DNA from: Ornithodoros turicata
Taxonomy: Eukaryota > Arthropoda > Arachnida > Ixodida > Argasidae
Direction: 5' to 3'
NCBI RefSeq assembly: GCF_037126465.1
Contig: NC_088201.1
Location: forward strand, 141,176,376-141,240,375
Length of the DNA stretch: 64,000 nt
Both the position numbers and the translations under genes were made by a program. Numbering within the stretch: the stretch's first letter is position 1; the number at the start of each line of letters is the position of its first letter. This document shows, one piece after another, positions 43,338-54,689 of this stretch. The notes below the pieces were generated by a model. The model worked only from the letters and a program-made list of their open reading frames with translations, was not told where the DNA came from and ran no database searches.

Positions 43338-43560
43338 TGCTCTCTGCTGCCATATGATACGCTGGCGAGCCTCCACGTAACCGCATGACGTCAGAGGCGA
43401 AGGAGAGACGCACGCGGGTTGCTCCTCTTTGATAGCATTGTTCTAGGTCAATGTGCGCTGTTGAGTTGAACCAAGGGTATACTAGGGTAGTGTGAGGTGC
43501 ATTCTTTCATGGAGTCACACTACTGGAAAATATTTGGCGACCTGTTTAGTGCCCCTTTAA

Positions 43561-44221
43561 GACAATGCTCAAACGCATGTGTGACGAGAGGCCGAAGGAC
43601 TGGGATCGGTACTTAGCGCACTTGCTATTTGCGTATAGGGAGGTACCCCAAGCAAGTTTGGGCTTCTCCCCCTTCGAAGTGTTGTACGGGCGGCATGTAC
43701 GAGGTCCATTATCTGTCTTGCGCGAGTGGTGGACTAATGAGGAAATCGAACACGATGTAAAGACGACGTACGAACACGTGTTCGAGCTGCGCAATAAACT
43801 GGAAGAGACATGCAAGATAGCGCATGAAGAGCTGGATCGAGCGGGCGCAACGTACCGCCAGCAATACAACAAAAGGGCCCGCCAGCGACCAATGGAAGTG
43901 GGACAAAGGGTCCTAATCCTCCTGCCGACGGACCACAATAAGTTGCTCATGCACTGGAAAGGTCCCTACCCCATCGTCGGAAAGAAAGGCGAAGCAGACT
44001 ACGCCGTAGATCTAGGACACGGGACGAAGGTATTCCATGCGAACCTCTTGAAAAGATATGAAGAAAGAGACGCTGACGTAACGGAACCAGTGAAGACGAC
44101 GGTGTGCAGCGTCGTATCCATAGAGGAAAGTGAAAGGGAGGACACTATACCCATGCTGAGCCTTGAACAGAAGGAGGACTACAAAGACGTGGTACTATCG
44201 GACGGGCTGACTGAGGAATGA
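43561..44221 (+). pseudogene. Gmr1-like integrase, C-terminal part
   Basis: Resumes immediately after the TTAA: MLKRMCDERPKDWDRYLAHL, LFAYREVPQASLGFSPFEVL, YGRHVRGPL, then the C-terminal DNA-binding fold (GQRVLILLPTDHNKLLMHWK, GPYPIV). Open for 218 codons to TGA at 44221. The remaining link to RT (DVPGRTALAT) carries two further stops, at about 44300 and 44372. Confidence 0.88.
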
Positions 44222-44239
44222 CGCGAGTGAGCTGATGCT

Positions 44240-45565
44240 CGAGTATGAAATGATCCTGTCAGATGTTCCCGGCCGCACAGCGTTGGCGACTTGCAGCCTG
44301 TAAATGACCGCGCACAGACCGGTGCACACGAAACAGTACCCACTGCCGTTTGCGGTGCGGAAGACGGTGGAGGAGTAAGTGCAGAAAATGCTTAACATGG
44401 GCATCGTTGAGATATCTAGCTCCCCATACCATTCGCCAGTGCTTGTAGTGTGGAAGGCAGGCAACAGCCACCGATTATGCATTGATTTTCAGAGGCTGAA
44501 CGCCATGTTGAAACCGGATGCACAGCCGATCCCGCGGCCCGATCACATGTTCGCAGACATCGGGGGAAAGAAGTACTTCACGAAGCTCGATTTCACAAAT
44601 GAATATTGGCAGGTCCCGCTTGATGATGAATCAAAGGTGAAAACAGCTTTCGCGACGGAATCGGACTTGTACCAATTCCGGTACACGCCGTACGGTCTGA
44701 CGACTGCTCCTGCCGTGTTCACGAGACTTATGCGGAAACTTTTCGATGATCTACCAGATGTTCGCTATTACTATGATGATGTCCTGGTCGCGAATGACAC
44801 ACGGAGCGAACATATCGCGACGCTTCGAGAAGTGTTTCGGCGAATCCGCGATGCCGGGCTCACTGTGCGCCCTGCCAAGTGTGAGATAGGACAGGAGGAA
44901 GTGAATTTCCTGGGACACTGTGTTGGAAAGGGAAGAGTTGCCCCCCTGACGACGTTGATCGAGAAGATTCAGAACGCAGCGCGACCAATGACAAAGAAGC
45001 AAGTGAGATCTTTCCTTGGGCAAACCGGCTGTTATAGAGATTTTATTCCCGGGTATGCGCAAGTATCGGCGCCACTCACAAACTTGACGAAGAAGGGAAC
45101 GAGCAACCAGGTGGTGTGGGAAGAAGCTCACGAGAAAGCGTTCCACAATCTGAAACGACTGTTGACAGAAGCTCCCATTTTGAGACTTCTCGATCTGAAT
45201 AAATACTTCGTGTTAAGAACCTACGCATCTGAGCAGAGCATCGGGGCTACTCTTCTGCAGGAGCACAATGGCTTCTTACATCCGGTGGCATACGCTAATA
45301 GGAAGCTGTTACCCAGGGAAGCGGCGTACGCCACAATTGAACGAGAAGGCCTTGTCCTCATCTGGGGCATTTACCGGTTCCACACCTATCTGTATGGAAA
45401 GTCCTTCGTCCTACAAACCGATCACTAGCCGCTTCTCAATATCAACCGCAAGCGACACGCGAACGCACGAGTGATGCGGTGGAGTCTCCAACTCCAGGAA
45501 TACAACTTCTGTGTGGAATACGTAAGGGGAAGTGATAATGTCGGAGCCGATTATCTGAGCGTGAA
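44240..45565 (+). pseudogene. Gmr1-like reverse transcriptase and RNase H
   Basis: The uninterrupted part 44379-45428 shows MGIVEISSSPYHSPVLVVWK, CIDFQRLN, KLDFTNEYWQVPL, the catalytic YYYDDVLV box, FLGHCVGKGRVAP, TKKQVRSFLGQTG and RNase H landmarks (HPVAYANRKLLPREA, ATIEREGLVLIWGI, LQTDH). A TAG follows LQTDH at 45426-45428, after which the same frame continues to GSDNVGADYLS. RT and RNase H active-site residues look preserved; nonsense codons prevent expression. Confidence 0.9.
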
Positions 45566-45956
45566 ATGTGTTTTTACTGTATTGTTTGCGTGAGTTTGCA
45601 GTGATCCGTCACGCTGGTATTATACACGTCTGTGCGTTATATAGACATGTGTATGTGTTCGACATAGTGTTATACGTGATAAGATCTAATGATGTAACAT
45701 TGAGGCTATGATTTGATTATACAATATGATGCGTCGTGCCCTGAACAATCAATTGTACAAGTTTCGTTGTGCTATGCGGTATACCATTCAGATATGTTTT
45801 GAATATTGGTTTGTAGCTCTGAGACGTTTGCACAGTATTGTACTATAATGTTCTTAATAATGTCGTGCCAATAATGTAGGGTCGTCGTGTGACCGTGACA
45901 GATATCGTGCATTAGAGGTTACGTAATTTTGTTTAGAACGTACCCGTGCTAGTTGT

Positions 45957-46023
45957 ACTCTGAGTGTGGATTTTTGTAGTGTGTGAAACACTTTCACACA
46001 CTACAAAAATCCACACTCAGAGT
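45957..46023. repeat. Perfect 67-bp palindrome (32-bp arms, 3-nt loop)
   Basis: 45957-45988 is the exact reverse complement of 45992-46023, with only CAC between. No flanking duplication. It lies in the 3' non-coding part of the Gmr1-like element. Such near-perfect snap-back repeats can arise by template switching. Confidence 0.95.
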
Positions 46024-46560
46024 CGGATATTAAGCGGAAAACTTTTGTGTTGCCCTGTTTGTGGGTTTTGCTATATTATTTTATAATATTCTTAGCGATG
46101 GGGTCGTGTCACAGGGCGACAAGCTTGTTTTATGGATTTTTGTTGTTTAACAGTTTTTGGGTAAGTTAATTTAGAAGAACACACTCTGGTTCGGTGGGCC
46201 ATGACATCTTCGGGATGCTCAGATTGATGGCGTCCAGATGCTTGGTCAGACAAGTAGAGGAACAGACCCCGTTGAGATACCCTACACTTCGACGCGACTG
46301 TGTTTGCGTCCTCCTGGTTGTTCTTGATACCCCGCGGTGTGATCAGTGCTGCTGCTTTCGCGTTGTTCGGACCGTGTACATTATCCAGATGCCACGTGTT
46401 GTAGTCTTTAATTTTGTTTGGTTGTTTCGTTTTGTTGAAGCCAGGGACTTGGGAGTCGTCTTCACACTGATGCATTGACAGAAGATGATTGTTTTTGCGT
46501 AAAATGACAGCTGTGTTTCGTGACAAAGGCGTGGTGACCTTTTCTCAGAAAAAGGGGGGA

Positions 46561-47098
46561 TGCTCCGTGCAGTGTCATTTGAGAACCTCGTTTCCCGAGG
46601 TAATATAAGGGGTAACTGAGGGAAAGTGGTGCAGTCGTCGCAAGGTGGTCAGTTAAGAGTCCCAGCGAGACAGTTGTGGGGAAGTTAGAGGAGTCGCGGC
46701 AATGTACTGCAGGTGGACGATGATACAAGTTAGAAATGTGTGTGAAAGCTGACTGAGTTCGGCAAGTGTTGTGACACGTGTGAGTGAAGCGACGACTCAA
46801 GGGACCCACCGAGAACCACCGTCGGAAGTAGGCAGCGATTGACCCCCTCCAAGACATCGCAAAACTGAGCTAAGCGTGACTGTTTGGTTTGAAGTGGTAC
46901 TCGCTCTGTGTAATCTCAGTTTTTGCAACATTATTGTACCATGAGTAAATAGTTGTTGTAATAAAATAATACTTTCAATAAAATGTAAATGAGTTGTTGA
47001 TTGTAGCTCTGTGTGCGTGTGCAATCGTTCAGCCACTTACTGCAGCCGCTTGACCCGCTGAGTCCGAATCATAATTAGTCACGGAGTTCCAGGCATCA
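46561..47098 (+). repeat. Presumed LTR of the Gmr1-like element
   Basis: Starts TGCTCCGTGCAG right after the purine tract GAAAAAGGGGGGA and ends near GGCATCA. Inside are a TATA-like GTAATATAAGG at about 46601 and two AATAAA signals near 46960-46985. There is no second copy in the window, so the boundaries are inferred from the purine tract and the downstream primer-binding-like site. Confidence 0.55.
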
Positions 47099-47100
47099 CT

Positions 47101-47125
47101 TGGTATCGTCACCCGAACCCGTGAC
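47101..47125 (+). promoter_or_regulatory. Primer-binding-like site directly after the LTR
   Basis: TGGTATCGTCACCCGAACCC and the next bases have the form of a tRNA 3' end complement (CCA end plus T-arm with a GGTTCGGGT core on the other strand). It begins two bases after the LTR end. A primer site normally follows a 5' LTR, so its place after a 3' LTR is unexpected. Confidence 0.5.
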
Positions 47126-50100
47126 AAACCGTAATAACCTCCCTACCTGGTGTAATGCACAGCACGTGGCCGTTAACTTATCTAAGTGTAAGCCCATCAC
47201 TGCCTCAACTTGTAAAATCAATGCATGTAACCTACTCAATTAGCTTCGTCCCTCTTGAACCCGTGTTGCACTATAAGCAAGTCGGGGTTTTCAGCTACTC
47301 TAATTTTTTATAGCGAACTGATGTTGAATATGTTACTAAACACGGATCATAGGCGATATACGCCGAAACATTCATCGATTGTAGTTAATGTTCAAACTTT
47401 ACTACACAAGCTCCAGTGGGGTAGTGGTTAGGATGATCGTTTCACACGCCGGATAGAGCTGACGCGGAGCAGCGAGATGGCAGATTGAGAGACTATCCCA
47501 GTTCCTAGCCATTTCACGTTCAACAAATCCTGAAATACACACGTGCGTTAAAATTGCCATCTCAGAACTTTGATACGCAAATGATTCGAAACCGAAACCG
47601 CAGAGACCGGGAACGGGAGGAAGACAGAGCCCAGTGAACGTCAGAGGGCCACGTGCTTTGAAGCAATGAAGATGATTGGCGTAGGTGCCGCTCAGTTGGA
47701 CAGATAAACCGCTTTCCGGCGTGGATAGACCTCCGTCGGCGAGGGTGACGCGCTCCTCAGGAACGCGTTTTCAATTTACGCTTGTTCGCGTATCAAAATT
47801 CAGGTTTGGATATTTTATTTGTTGTGCGTGCTTAAGGATTTTTTTAAAACTTGGAATGACATTCGACGACGATAGTGTGTCAACATTCTTTCTCGCTTTT
47901 GACCAAAATCCCTTATTTAAAACGTTTATTAATGAATTTCAGGTAATTAGCTATTCCGTACATACTCTATTCTAGAGGATGTATAGAATTGAACTGCAAA
48001 AACAACATCTATGCTGCTCTAATAGCCTTTTATAATAATTGTGTAAAAGCTAAAATAGACATCCTGTGTATTTCTTCCCGCATTGATCACAGGTAGAGCC
48101 TGGAGTTTTAGGGTTTAACCCGATTCTTCCACGATTCCACCCCGCATTGAAGGCCGACTCTGTAGGGTGAAACCCGATTGTTACCCGGCAAATTGCCCTC
48201 ACTGAGACGTCTGTAACGATGTACAGTTACTTGTTTTGCAGCAAACGCAATTATATCACCATTTGTACCGAACCCATTCAGTTCAGTTTGAGTAACTGAG
48301 CCCGATTTCACCCCTAATTTAGCCTACCGAAAGTTTTTCTACAAAATTTGCATGAATTTGGAGTGCGTGTTTATTTACCCGATTTTTAATCCCGGAATCT
48401 AAAACAAATATTTCCGGAAAACTCCAGTCTCTAATCATAGGCCAAGGACGTGCTTAATAAGGTCATTTCATGATTAGTTTTTAACTCAAACATCGTCCGA
48501 CTGAAACCACCTTCGTGGACCGACTGCGTCTACCTTTGATATAAAAGAATCCCAATGCCGATGTAGTTCGAATTTTTTTTTCTCCTTCATCACCTAACGT
48601 CGCATGTATAGTTTGTATTTACTGTATCTTCATGTTTATATGAGCCATCATCTTTGTATTCCTTACGTCGCATACATGTTTTTTAATATAATATATTTAT
48701 CACCACCCTCTGTAGCTCCTAGCGGCTTCGAGGGTAACTAACTAACTAAATAAACAATGACTACTGGCGGCATGCGGCTTTTCAAAGTTGCGATAATTTG
48801 CGAAAGCGTTGCGGCGGGGCCACGCGGTGTCGGGTTCCTGGGTAGCTCTCAGTTATTTGTGATAGGGACCGCTCAGCTTTGAAATGTGATCAGTTGCCAG
48901 GACGTACCTATCTGGGAGCGAATAAGTTTATCGTAGAAGTATCTGTTCCGCTGATCTAGTTTGTTGAACGTCAGCTTTGAATATTGTAACTTCAAATATA
49001 CGCCATTTCTCCGTGCCCAGCAAGCAGTTAGAAGTCATCGAATGGGAAAAACATGCTCATGTCGATGTTCTATTGCAAGGTACAGGTGAGTTATTAGCTC
49101 GGTCTGTCCAGGCGCTGGACAGTTTGGATGGGTTCCATGTGTTCTTTGTCCATGGGTAACCGCATCGTGCCGAGGCAGGAATACTCATATTCCCCTCACC
49201 TTGAGGATTAGTAGGTGGCTCGACAATGATGCTGAAAGGTAGTTTGTCGAGGTAGAACTTGAAGGTGCCATCCTTCAAAACTTGTTTTTGTAGTTAAACC
49301 TGATAGGCATATGGTAAAATTACGCTAAAGCACCGGAGCTTGAGCACTATTATAGGGGATGTTTGCTGCGTGGAGCTTCTCTACGTTGTTACCGCTTTTA
49401 TATTATGTCAGTTACATGAAATACATTGTCAGCATACCTTCATTTCGCATCTCTCACCGGCAATCACATGGTCGAGTCCTTTCTTGCACTTTTGATATGC
49501 GTGATTTCGTTTTCGGCTCACTTGTATAGCAAAATTTGGCAATCGATATACCAATGTGCGTTAGGAATTCAGGGTTTTAAAGAAACAGAGTCGAATGACT
49601 GACTCCAATTGTGGTATCTCACATTTTCACGAATGCATCTAATTGAAGCGTTAATTAAATTATATCTGCTAATTAGGTACCTCACTGATCAAGCAACTTT
49701 AATCCTAATGGCTGCCAAGTCGCGTCAAAATGGAAAATATTCTAATGCAGTTATTTTCTTCTTTTTTGAAAATGTGGTCCAGCTACAAAAAGCACCCTGC
49801 AGACGACGAGCCACAGATCAAGCACTTTGAGAGCCACTCAACCTTTGAGCAAACTGTGATTGGTTCCCTAAATATAACCGTGCAGCAAACGCCGCTGACG
49901 ACACAAGAGGAGCACTACACCAGCGCTGACCAGCAAGTACAGGTTTATTAGAAATAAGTATGCTTAAATACGAAGCCTGTGAAAAGGCAAGTAAAAAAAA
50001 AAAAACACGTCCCACTCCGACACGTCACAAAGGTCCCACGTCTACTCTAGATTGTCAAAGAATCGTGAGGTCGACATGGCGAATTTTGGAGATCACTTGG

Positions 50101-50338
50101 GAAACTTAAATTGCTGAGTGGTCATGCGTTCACTCCATATTGTTGAGATAAGTAGATTTTCTAATACAACTTTTTTCACGTTAGGGAAAACACCCTTTAT
50201 AAACTCACCAATCATAATCATAAAGCACAGTTGTTGCTGTTACTGGAATGTACGGTAAGGTGTCCCGAAGCCATGGCTTACGGATATACAAACTTCTACC
50301 TGAGTCAAGTATTCATACATCGTCCAGTCTGCCCTATA
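47126..50338. other. No recognisable gene; repeat scraps
   Basis: A tRNA-like A box occurs at about 47416-47440 (GGGGTAGTGGTTAGGATGA). 48100-48390 has several GGTGAAACCCGATT-like words on both strands, probably a degraded MITE. No open frame with a domain pattern. Confidence 0.45.
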
Positions 50339-51442
50339 CAAAGTGTCCCAAAAAACGTGTCATTGAATTATAATAAGAAAAACTACGCCACCTAGAATCA
50401 TGCGGTTTACGACATTTTTCTTATTGGGTTTTTGACGCCTCCTGAAGTGAATATCGTGTATCGTAAGTTTAATTATGTAAATATTTGCGAACTGAACTCG
50501 GACATTTGCCAAGTAAAGGTCACTTTTTTGCACACCAATATGAAGGGCGTGCCACATTCACTCAAATCCATGATAATTGACAGCGATATTCACGACCTGT
50601 CCCATCGGAACAACAACGACAACAACATAGATGAATGGATGATGATGATGTGGAATGTTTCCCTGCGTTGAGTGCAGGACCCTACCCCATTCCAAAATGG
50701 AAAAAATAACCGAACATCATGGTTTTGGGAGCACCGGACCATAACGCGCGATGACTTTCTGAGCGCAACCGCGCTCAGTCCGACGAAGGGAGGTTCAAAA
50801 CCCAGCCCACACAGTGATAGTAGAAAAAGTAACAGTTCCTAAAATTGGGAGAGGGGAAGCATTATCCCAGCGAAAGTCGGACCCGATAAGCCACGCCTGT
50901 GGTTTCTCTTTCTGTGATGCCGGGATGGGCTGGGTTTCCAACCTCCTTTCGTCGGACTGAAAAAGATTGGGCTGAAAAATCCATCGCGCTCTATCCTGTG
51001 GGAGCTCCGTAGAGCATGACGTGCGACTATTATGATGGGATTCCTGTCAATTATTGCTAATTTGAGTAAATTAGACACGCTCTTCACATTGGTGGGGTAA
51101 AAAGTGACCTTTACTTGGCAAATTTCCGACTTTAGTTTGCAAAAATTTACATAATTAAACTTACGTTACACAACATTAGTGAGTTTTAGTATACCGTTGA
51201 CAAGGTTATCGTGCCTATCGGAACCAATCGCAGTGGTGCGTGACTCAGAATCTTATCGACTGATTGGTTCCGGTTGATACGGTTCGACGCAAGCCACGTT
51301 ATCAACGGTCTGCTAAAACTCTCTATTTACATCAGGAGGTGGCAAAAACCCAGTAAGAACAATGTCGTTGACCGCATGACTCTAGGTTGTATAGTTTTTT
51401 TTAATTATTATAATTCAATGACACGATTTCTGGGACACCCTG
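50339..51442. mobile_element. Fold-back TIR element, complete second copy
   Basis: Termini CAAAGTGTCCC at left and GGGACACCCTG at right, both beside TA (50337-50338 and 51443-51444). Arms of several hundred bases match each other inverted (CCAAGTAAAGGTCAC / GTGACCTTTACTTGG; AACCCAGCCCA / TGGGCTGGGTT) and match the copy at 1-1165. A 145-bp MITE is nested at 51179-51323. Not coding. A further terminus starting CAGGGTGCCCC begins at 51445 and shares the TA. Confidence 0.85.
51179..51323 (+). mobile_element. 145-bp TA-flanked MITE, copy 2
   Basis: Same length and ends (GTGAGTTTTAG and inverted GAGAGTTTTAG) as 13676-13820, in opposite orientation, with TA on both sides (51177-51178 and 51324-51325). 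It interrupts the right arm of the fold-back element, so it is the younger insertion. Confidence 0.88.
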
Positions 51443-51499
51443 TATACAGGGTGCCCCAGGTTGTCTTGCGTACCAACCCTTTCGGCTCAGTAGCATTAT

Positions 51500-52660
51500 G
51501 AAGTCTGAAGTATTCCCCATTCGAAAATCTCACAATGGAAGGTACAATATCAGTTTAGATAAAAGTCCGTTAGGCTACGGCACAAGCTATTACTAGTGCA
51601 ATGCAGCATAGCTGCGATGACTCCTTTGGGAGAGAAACATGCGAGCCGCAGCCTCCTAGTGGTGATAAAATAGTTTATTTACTGACAGCAGTCGATATCG
51701 CACTAACGGAAGAATGTTGTACGATACCATCGTACCATTGCCAACGCAACATCTGGGGTGTCCGGGATAAGGTTGTGCTCTCGAAAGCAACGCTGAAAGA
51801 AACAATTAGAAATAAGGAAACAATGAGGAATAGAAGAAATATTTACTGGCAAGTACATTTTTATGTGACTGACACCCCTGTATCAACGTGAGTTTCTCCT
51901 CATCTCCCTGGTGATGTGAACGCAACTTTTCTCAACTTATGATCGGTGCAAATAATTCATAGCAAGAAGAAAGGTAGATTTTCTAGGGTCTCACGACCCA
52001 AGGCGTCATTGGGCGTTTTGTCACTCAGTCTGGGATGTTGTTAGTAAGAACCAGGGAAGCTAACAGCAGCATGCCGCGTGCGCTGGACAAACAGGCATAA
52101 TGCACGGTTCACACTTCAACTTCTCCCCGTTGCACAGTGGGTTGCCTTACGGCATACTGTTCAGACACGGGCGTTCTTGATACGGAAAACGAGCGTGTTT
52201 GACCGATAACCCCTCCTCCCCAGCACGCCCCATTCGCCAGACCGCCATGAGCGGGCAGCAGTGATGAGGTCGGCATGCGAAGCATATTGCGGGGCATGTT
52301 GAAACGCATTTGCGGCATACAGAGCACTTGTTTCGCCACCATGCTTTCAACAAAGGCATCCATGATGGAAAAGCAACGGTGACAGCCCAGCAGTGATGCG
52401 CTTGCGCTCATTGGTCAACTGCATAGCCGGAGGCAACCTGTACCACATAAAGTTCGGTTAAGCTTTTTGGTGCGTGTGCTTTTTGGTTCGCCGTGCTTCG
52501 TTGCCGTGACAACCGTGCCGCGCCTCATCCATAACGTATGAAAATGCAACAGCGTGAACCAGGCATTATTGATAACGGTACCGAACCTACGGTACCTACA
52601 GTAAGCGAACACCACTTCCACCAAAAGGTTCCTTAGGATACTGTGCAGCACATATGTTGC
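51500..52660. other. No recognisable gene
   Basis: A minus-strand frame at 52109-52411 is open for 100 codons with a Met/Cys-rich composition, but no family is recognised and the shifted frame is equally Cys-rich. The rest is non-coding. Confidence 0.4.
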
Positions 52661-52664
52661 GACC

Positions 52665-52904
52665 AGCTCCCGTGGCGTATTGATTAGGATGATCGTTTTC
52701 CTGGGAGGAGGAGACTGGGAGGATGCGCGGGTTCGAATCCCCGCACCGAGTGTGCTGTCTGGGGGTTTTCGGCAGACGAGTGTCGGCCCACGACGCATAC
52801 TAACCCCCTGTCCCCCAGTCCTTCCTGCTGTCATCTGTCCATGGTTGTATCGCGCTCAGAGCCATATTTGCTTCTGAGCGCTAACGCGGAATTAAAAAAA
52901 AAAA
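52665..52904 (+). mobile_element. tRNA-derived SINE with poly(A) tail
   Basis: Head with an A box (GTGGCGTATTGATTAGGATG) and a B box (GGGTTCGAATCCC), a body of about 140 bases and a tail of A12 at 52893-52904. The 3' half of the body plus about 75 bases beyond the tail occur again at 54437-54578. This family differs from the SINE at 587-705. Confidence 0.7.
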
Positions 52905-54327
52905 AGATATGTTACGGAGGGTTGTTTACCGGGATAGGGGCGACCCGTTCTTCTGCGGCACCGCTCGCCAACGTGCGCTGAGAAATGAATAAGTGTGTCC
53001 TTCTTCAGTTTTTCTTTTTGTGCGTGCGTGCGTGTACATGTTCTGTTGTTGTTTCACTGGATTTGGGCATGCGTTAAAAATAACGAATGATCATGTCGAG
53101 AGTCATCAGTCAAAAAAACTGACTTTGGTGACTGACTTTCAGGTGGGCAATATTAAAGAACGCACCGCATATGTGACATCGCTATCTTTTATCACATTTC
53201 ACGTTGCATGATGCCAAAATAATATTACCAGGGGCCTACATTGGCCATTGAGGTGTTTTTCTTTTTTTCCTTGCACGTACTGTCCATATACAGCGTGTTT
53301 CACCTAACGTGATGAAAAATCGTAATGAAAAATACAGTTGTCTGAACATTTCGGGTCAGCGCTCTTTACCTCTGGAGAGATTTCACCGTTCGTCTGAGCA
53401 TTTCGATCAAATTGTATTGCCAAATCAGCCAAGTTAGCTTAAGGGGAACTCAAGAATTATATTGTGCAATTCCCAATACACACAATATTGCGGAGTCACT
53501 ATTGCTTTTCTGTTGACCTTTCATTGTTCAAGAAAGACAGTGTTAAATTCAGATCAGAGTGTTTACCCTTACGTAAACTGTTATGGAGATTATATTGAAA
53601 TGTCTCAATATAGTTAAAAAATGTTCTGTTGGAGAACAATAAATTTTTTATTGTTGAAGTTATTGACATAATATTGATAGGTGTTGAGAATTTCCCACCT
53701 CGTACCTCTTGGAATTATCTTGAGCTCCTATTTTGTGGATTTGTACAGCTGTTTATTTAATCTGTGTTGAAATGCAAACCCAGTCAGAAAATTCTGTCCT
53801 ACGGATGTCCATCGAATATACTTTCACGGAGATACGGATATCCGCAGAATAATGAAATTCCGCCAGCGGAGATACTACGGAGATCCACTTGCCCGGGATT
53901 CGAACTTCCTACAACGTGCACTTTGCGGACATAACCAGGAGATACGGACAGAAACAGCAGATCTCTGGGATGTAGCGTGTATCTCGAGCGCTTGTTACTT
54001 TTTTATGTTTCAGAAATCAGTATACGCTTTGTAGTACAATATAAAGCGTGTTTCCGCCATTTTTTTAACATCTGCCACCGTCGCCGCTCGATTCACTTTC
54101 TGTTGCTCCGCTTTGCTTCCCATGAGGGAAAATCGGCGCGGCGTTTCAAAAAAATGAAAAATAGAAAATTAAAAAGAATAGAAAGAAGAAACAGCAACAA
54201 GAGATTGGGCCACTCAGCCAAAATGCCTTGGAAATGAAGTTGCATTCACTTCCAAACAGGGAACAGACACTGTACATTGGTGTTCTCGCGAGCTTCTACA
54301 CATTCGGGTGCACTGTTCGCCTGTGAG
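52905..54327. other. No recognisable gene; one TIR-like end
   Basis: At 53291 CAGCGTGTTTCACCTAACG resembles a MITE terminus next to TA; no partner end was found. Otherwise AT-rich and non-coding. Confidence 0.4.
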
Positions 54328-54688
54328 TCGAAATGAAGGGTGAGCTGTCTAAGTTTATTTCGATTGCGTGCACAAACAACGTCGAAATGAGAAATTGTTT
54401 GGCGTATTAAGTCGGCATAGAGGTAATATCTCTGTGTCTTCCTGCTGTCATCTGTCCATGGTTGTATCGCGCTCAGAGCCATATTTGCTTCAGAGCGCTA
54501 AGGCGGAATTAAAAAAAAAAAAGATATGTTACGGAGGGTTGTTTACCGGGTTAGGGACGACCCGTTCTTCTGGGGCACCGTCGAAATGAAGGGTGAGCTG
54601 TCTAAGTTTATTTCGATTGCGTGCACAAACAACGGCGAAATGAGAAATTGTTTGGCGTATTAAGTCGGCGTAGAGGTAATATCTCTGT
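54328..54688 (+). repeat. 109-bp direct repeats flanking a SINE 3' fragment
   Basis: 54328-54436 and 54579-54688 are nearly identical (start GTCGAAATGAAGGGTGAGC, end GGTAATATCTCTGT). Between them, 54437-54578 matches 52824-52970, the 3' part of the SINE plus its downstream flank. The structure could be a tandem duplication with SINE-derived filler or insertion between copies. Confidence 0.85.
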
Positions 54689-54689
54689 T

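Larger units (their letters stand above)
41010..43556. mobile_element. Kolobok-like element with TTAA TSD, 2547 bp
   Basis: Flanked by TTAA at 41006-41009 and 43557-43560. Ends AGGGGCA(A/C)TAAACAGGT at left and, inverted, at right (17 bp, one mismatch). Removal with one TTAA restores the integrase reading phase, which proves insertion. Kolobok elements use TTAA, start with purines (AGGG) and often encode THAP proteins, all seen here; piggyBac also uses TTAA but starts with CC. Cargo: a THAP ORF on plus and a spliced ballast-like ORF on minus. No DDE transposase is recognised. Confidence 0.82.
40452..47098 (+). mobile_element. Gmr1-like Ty3/gypsy element (integrase upstream of RT), 5' truncated
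   Basis: Integrase (40452-41005 continued at 43561-44221) precedes RT and RNase H (44240-45565). In ordinary gypsy elements integrase follows RNase H; the reversed order and the SDVPGRT box before RT are characteristic of the Gmr1 lineage. Gag and protease are missing. A purine tract at 46549-46560 precedes a presumed 3' LTR (46561-47098). The integrase is split by the Kolobok-like insertion 41010-43556. Stops and shifts occur throughout. 45566-46548 is non-coding apart from the palindrome. Confidence 0.85.

Noticed and set aside
41010..43556. piggyBac assignment for the TTAA element
   Set aside because: TTAA fits, but piggyBac ends begin with CC and end with GG. These ends begin with AGGGG and the cargo includes a THAP ORF, which fits Kolobok better. 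No piggyBac transposase is seen.
52109..52411. 100-codon minus-strand ORF, Met/Cys-rich
   Set aside because: No family recognised; an overlapping frame is equally open and Cys-rich, and there are no splice or promoter signals to choose one.
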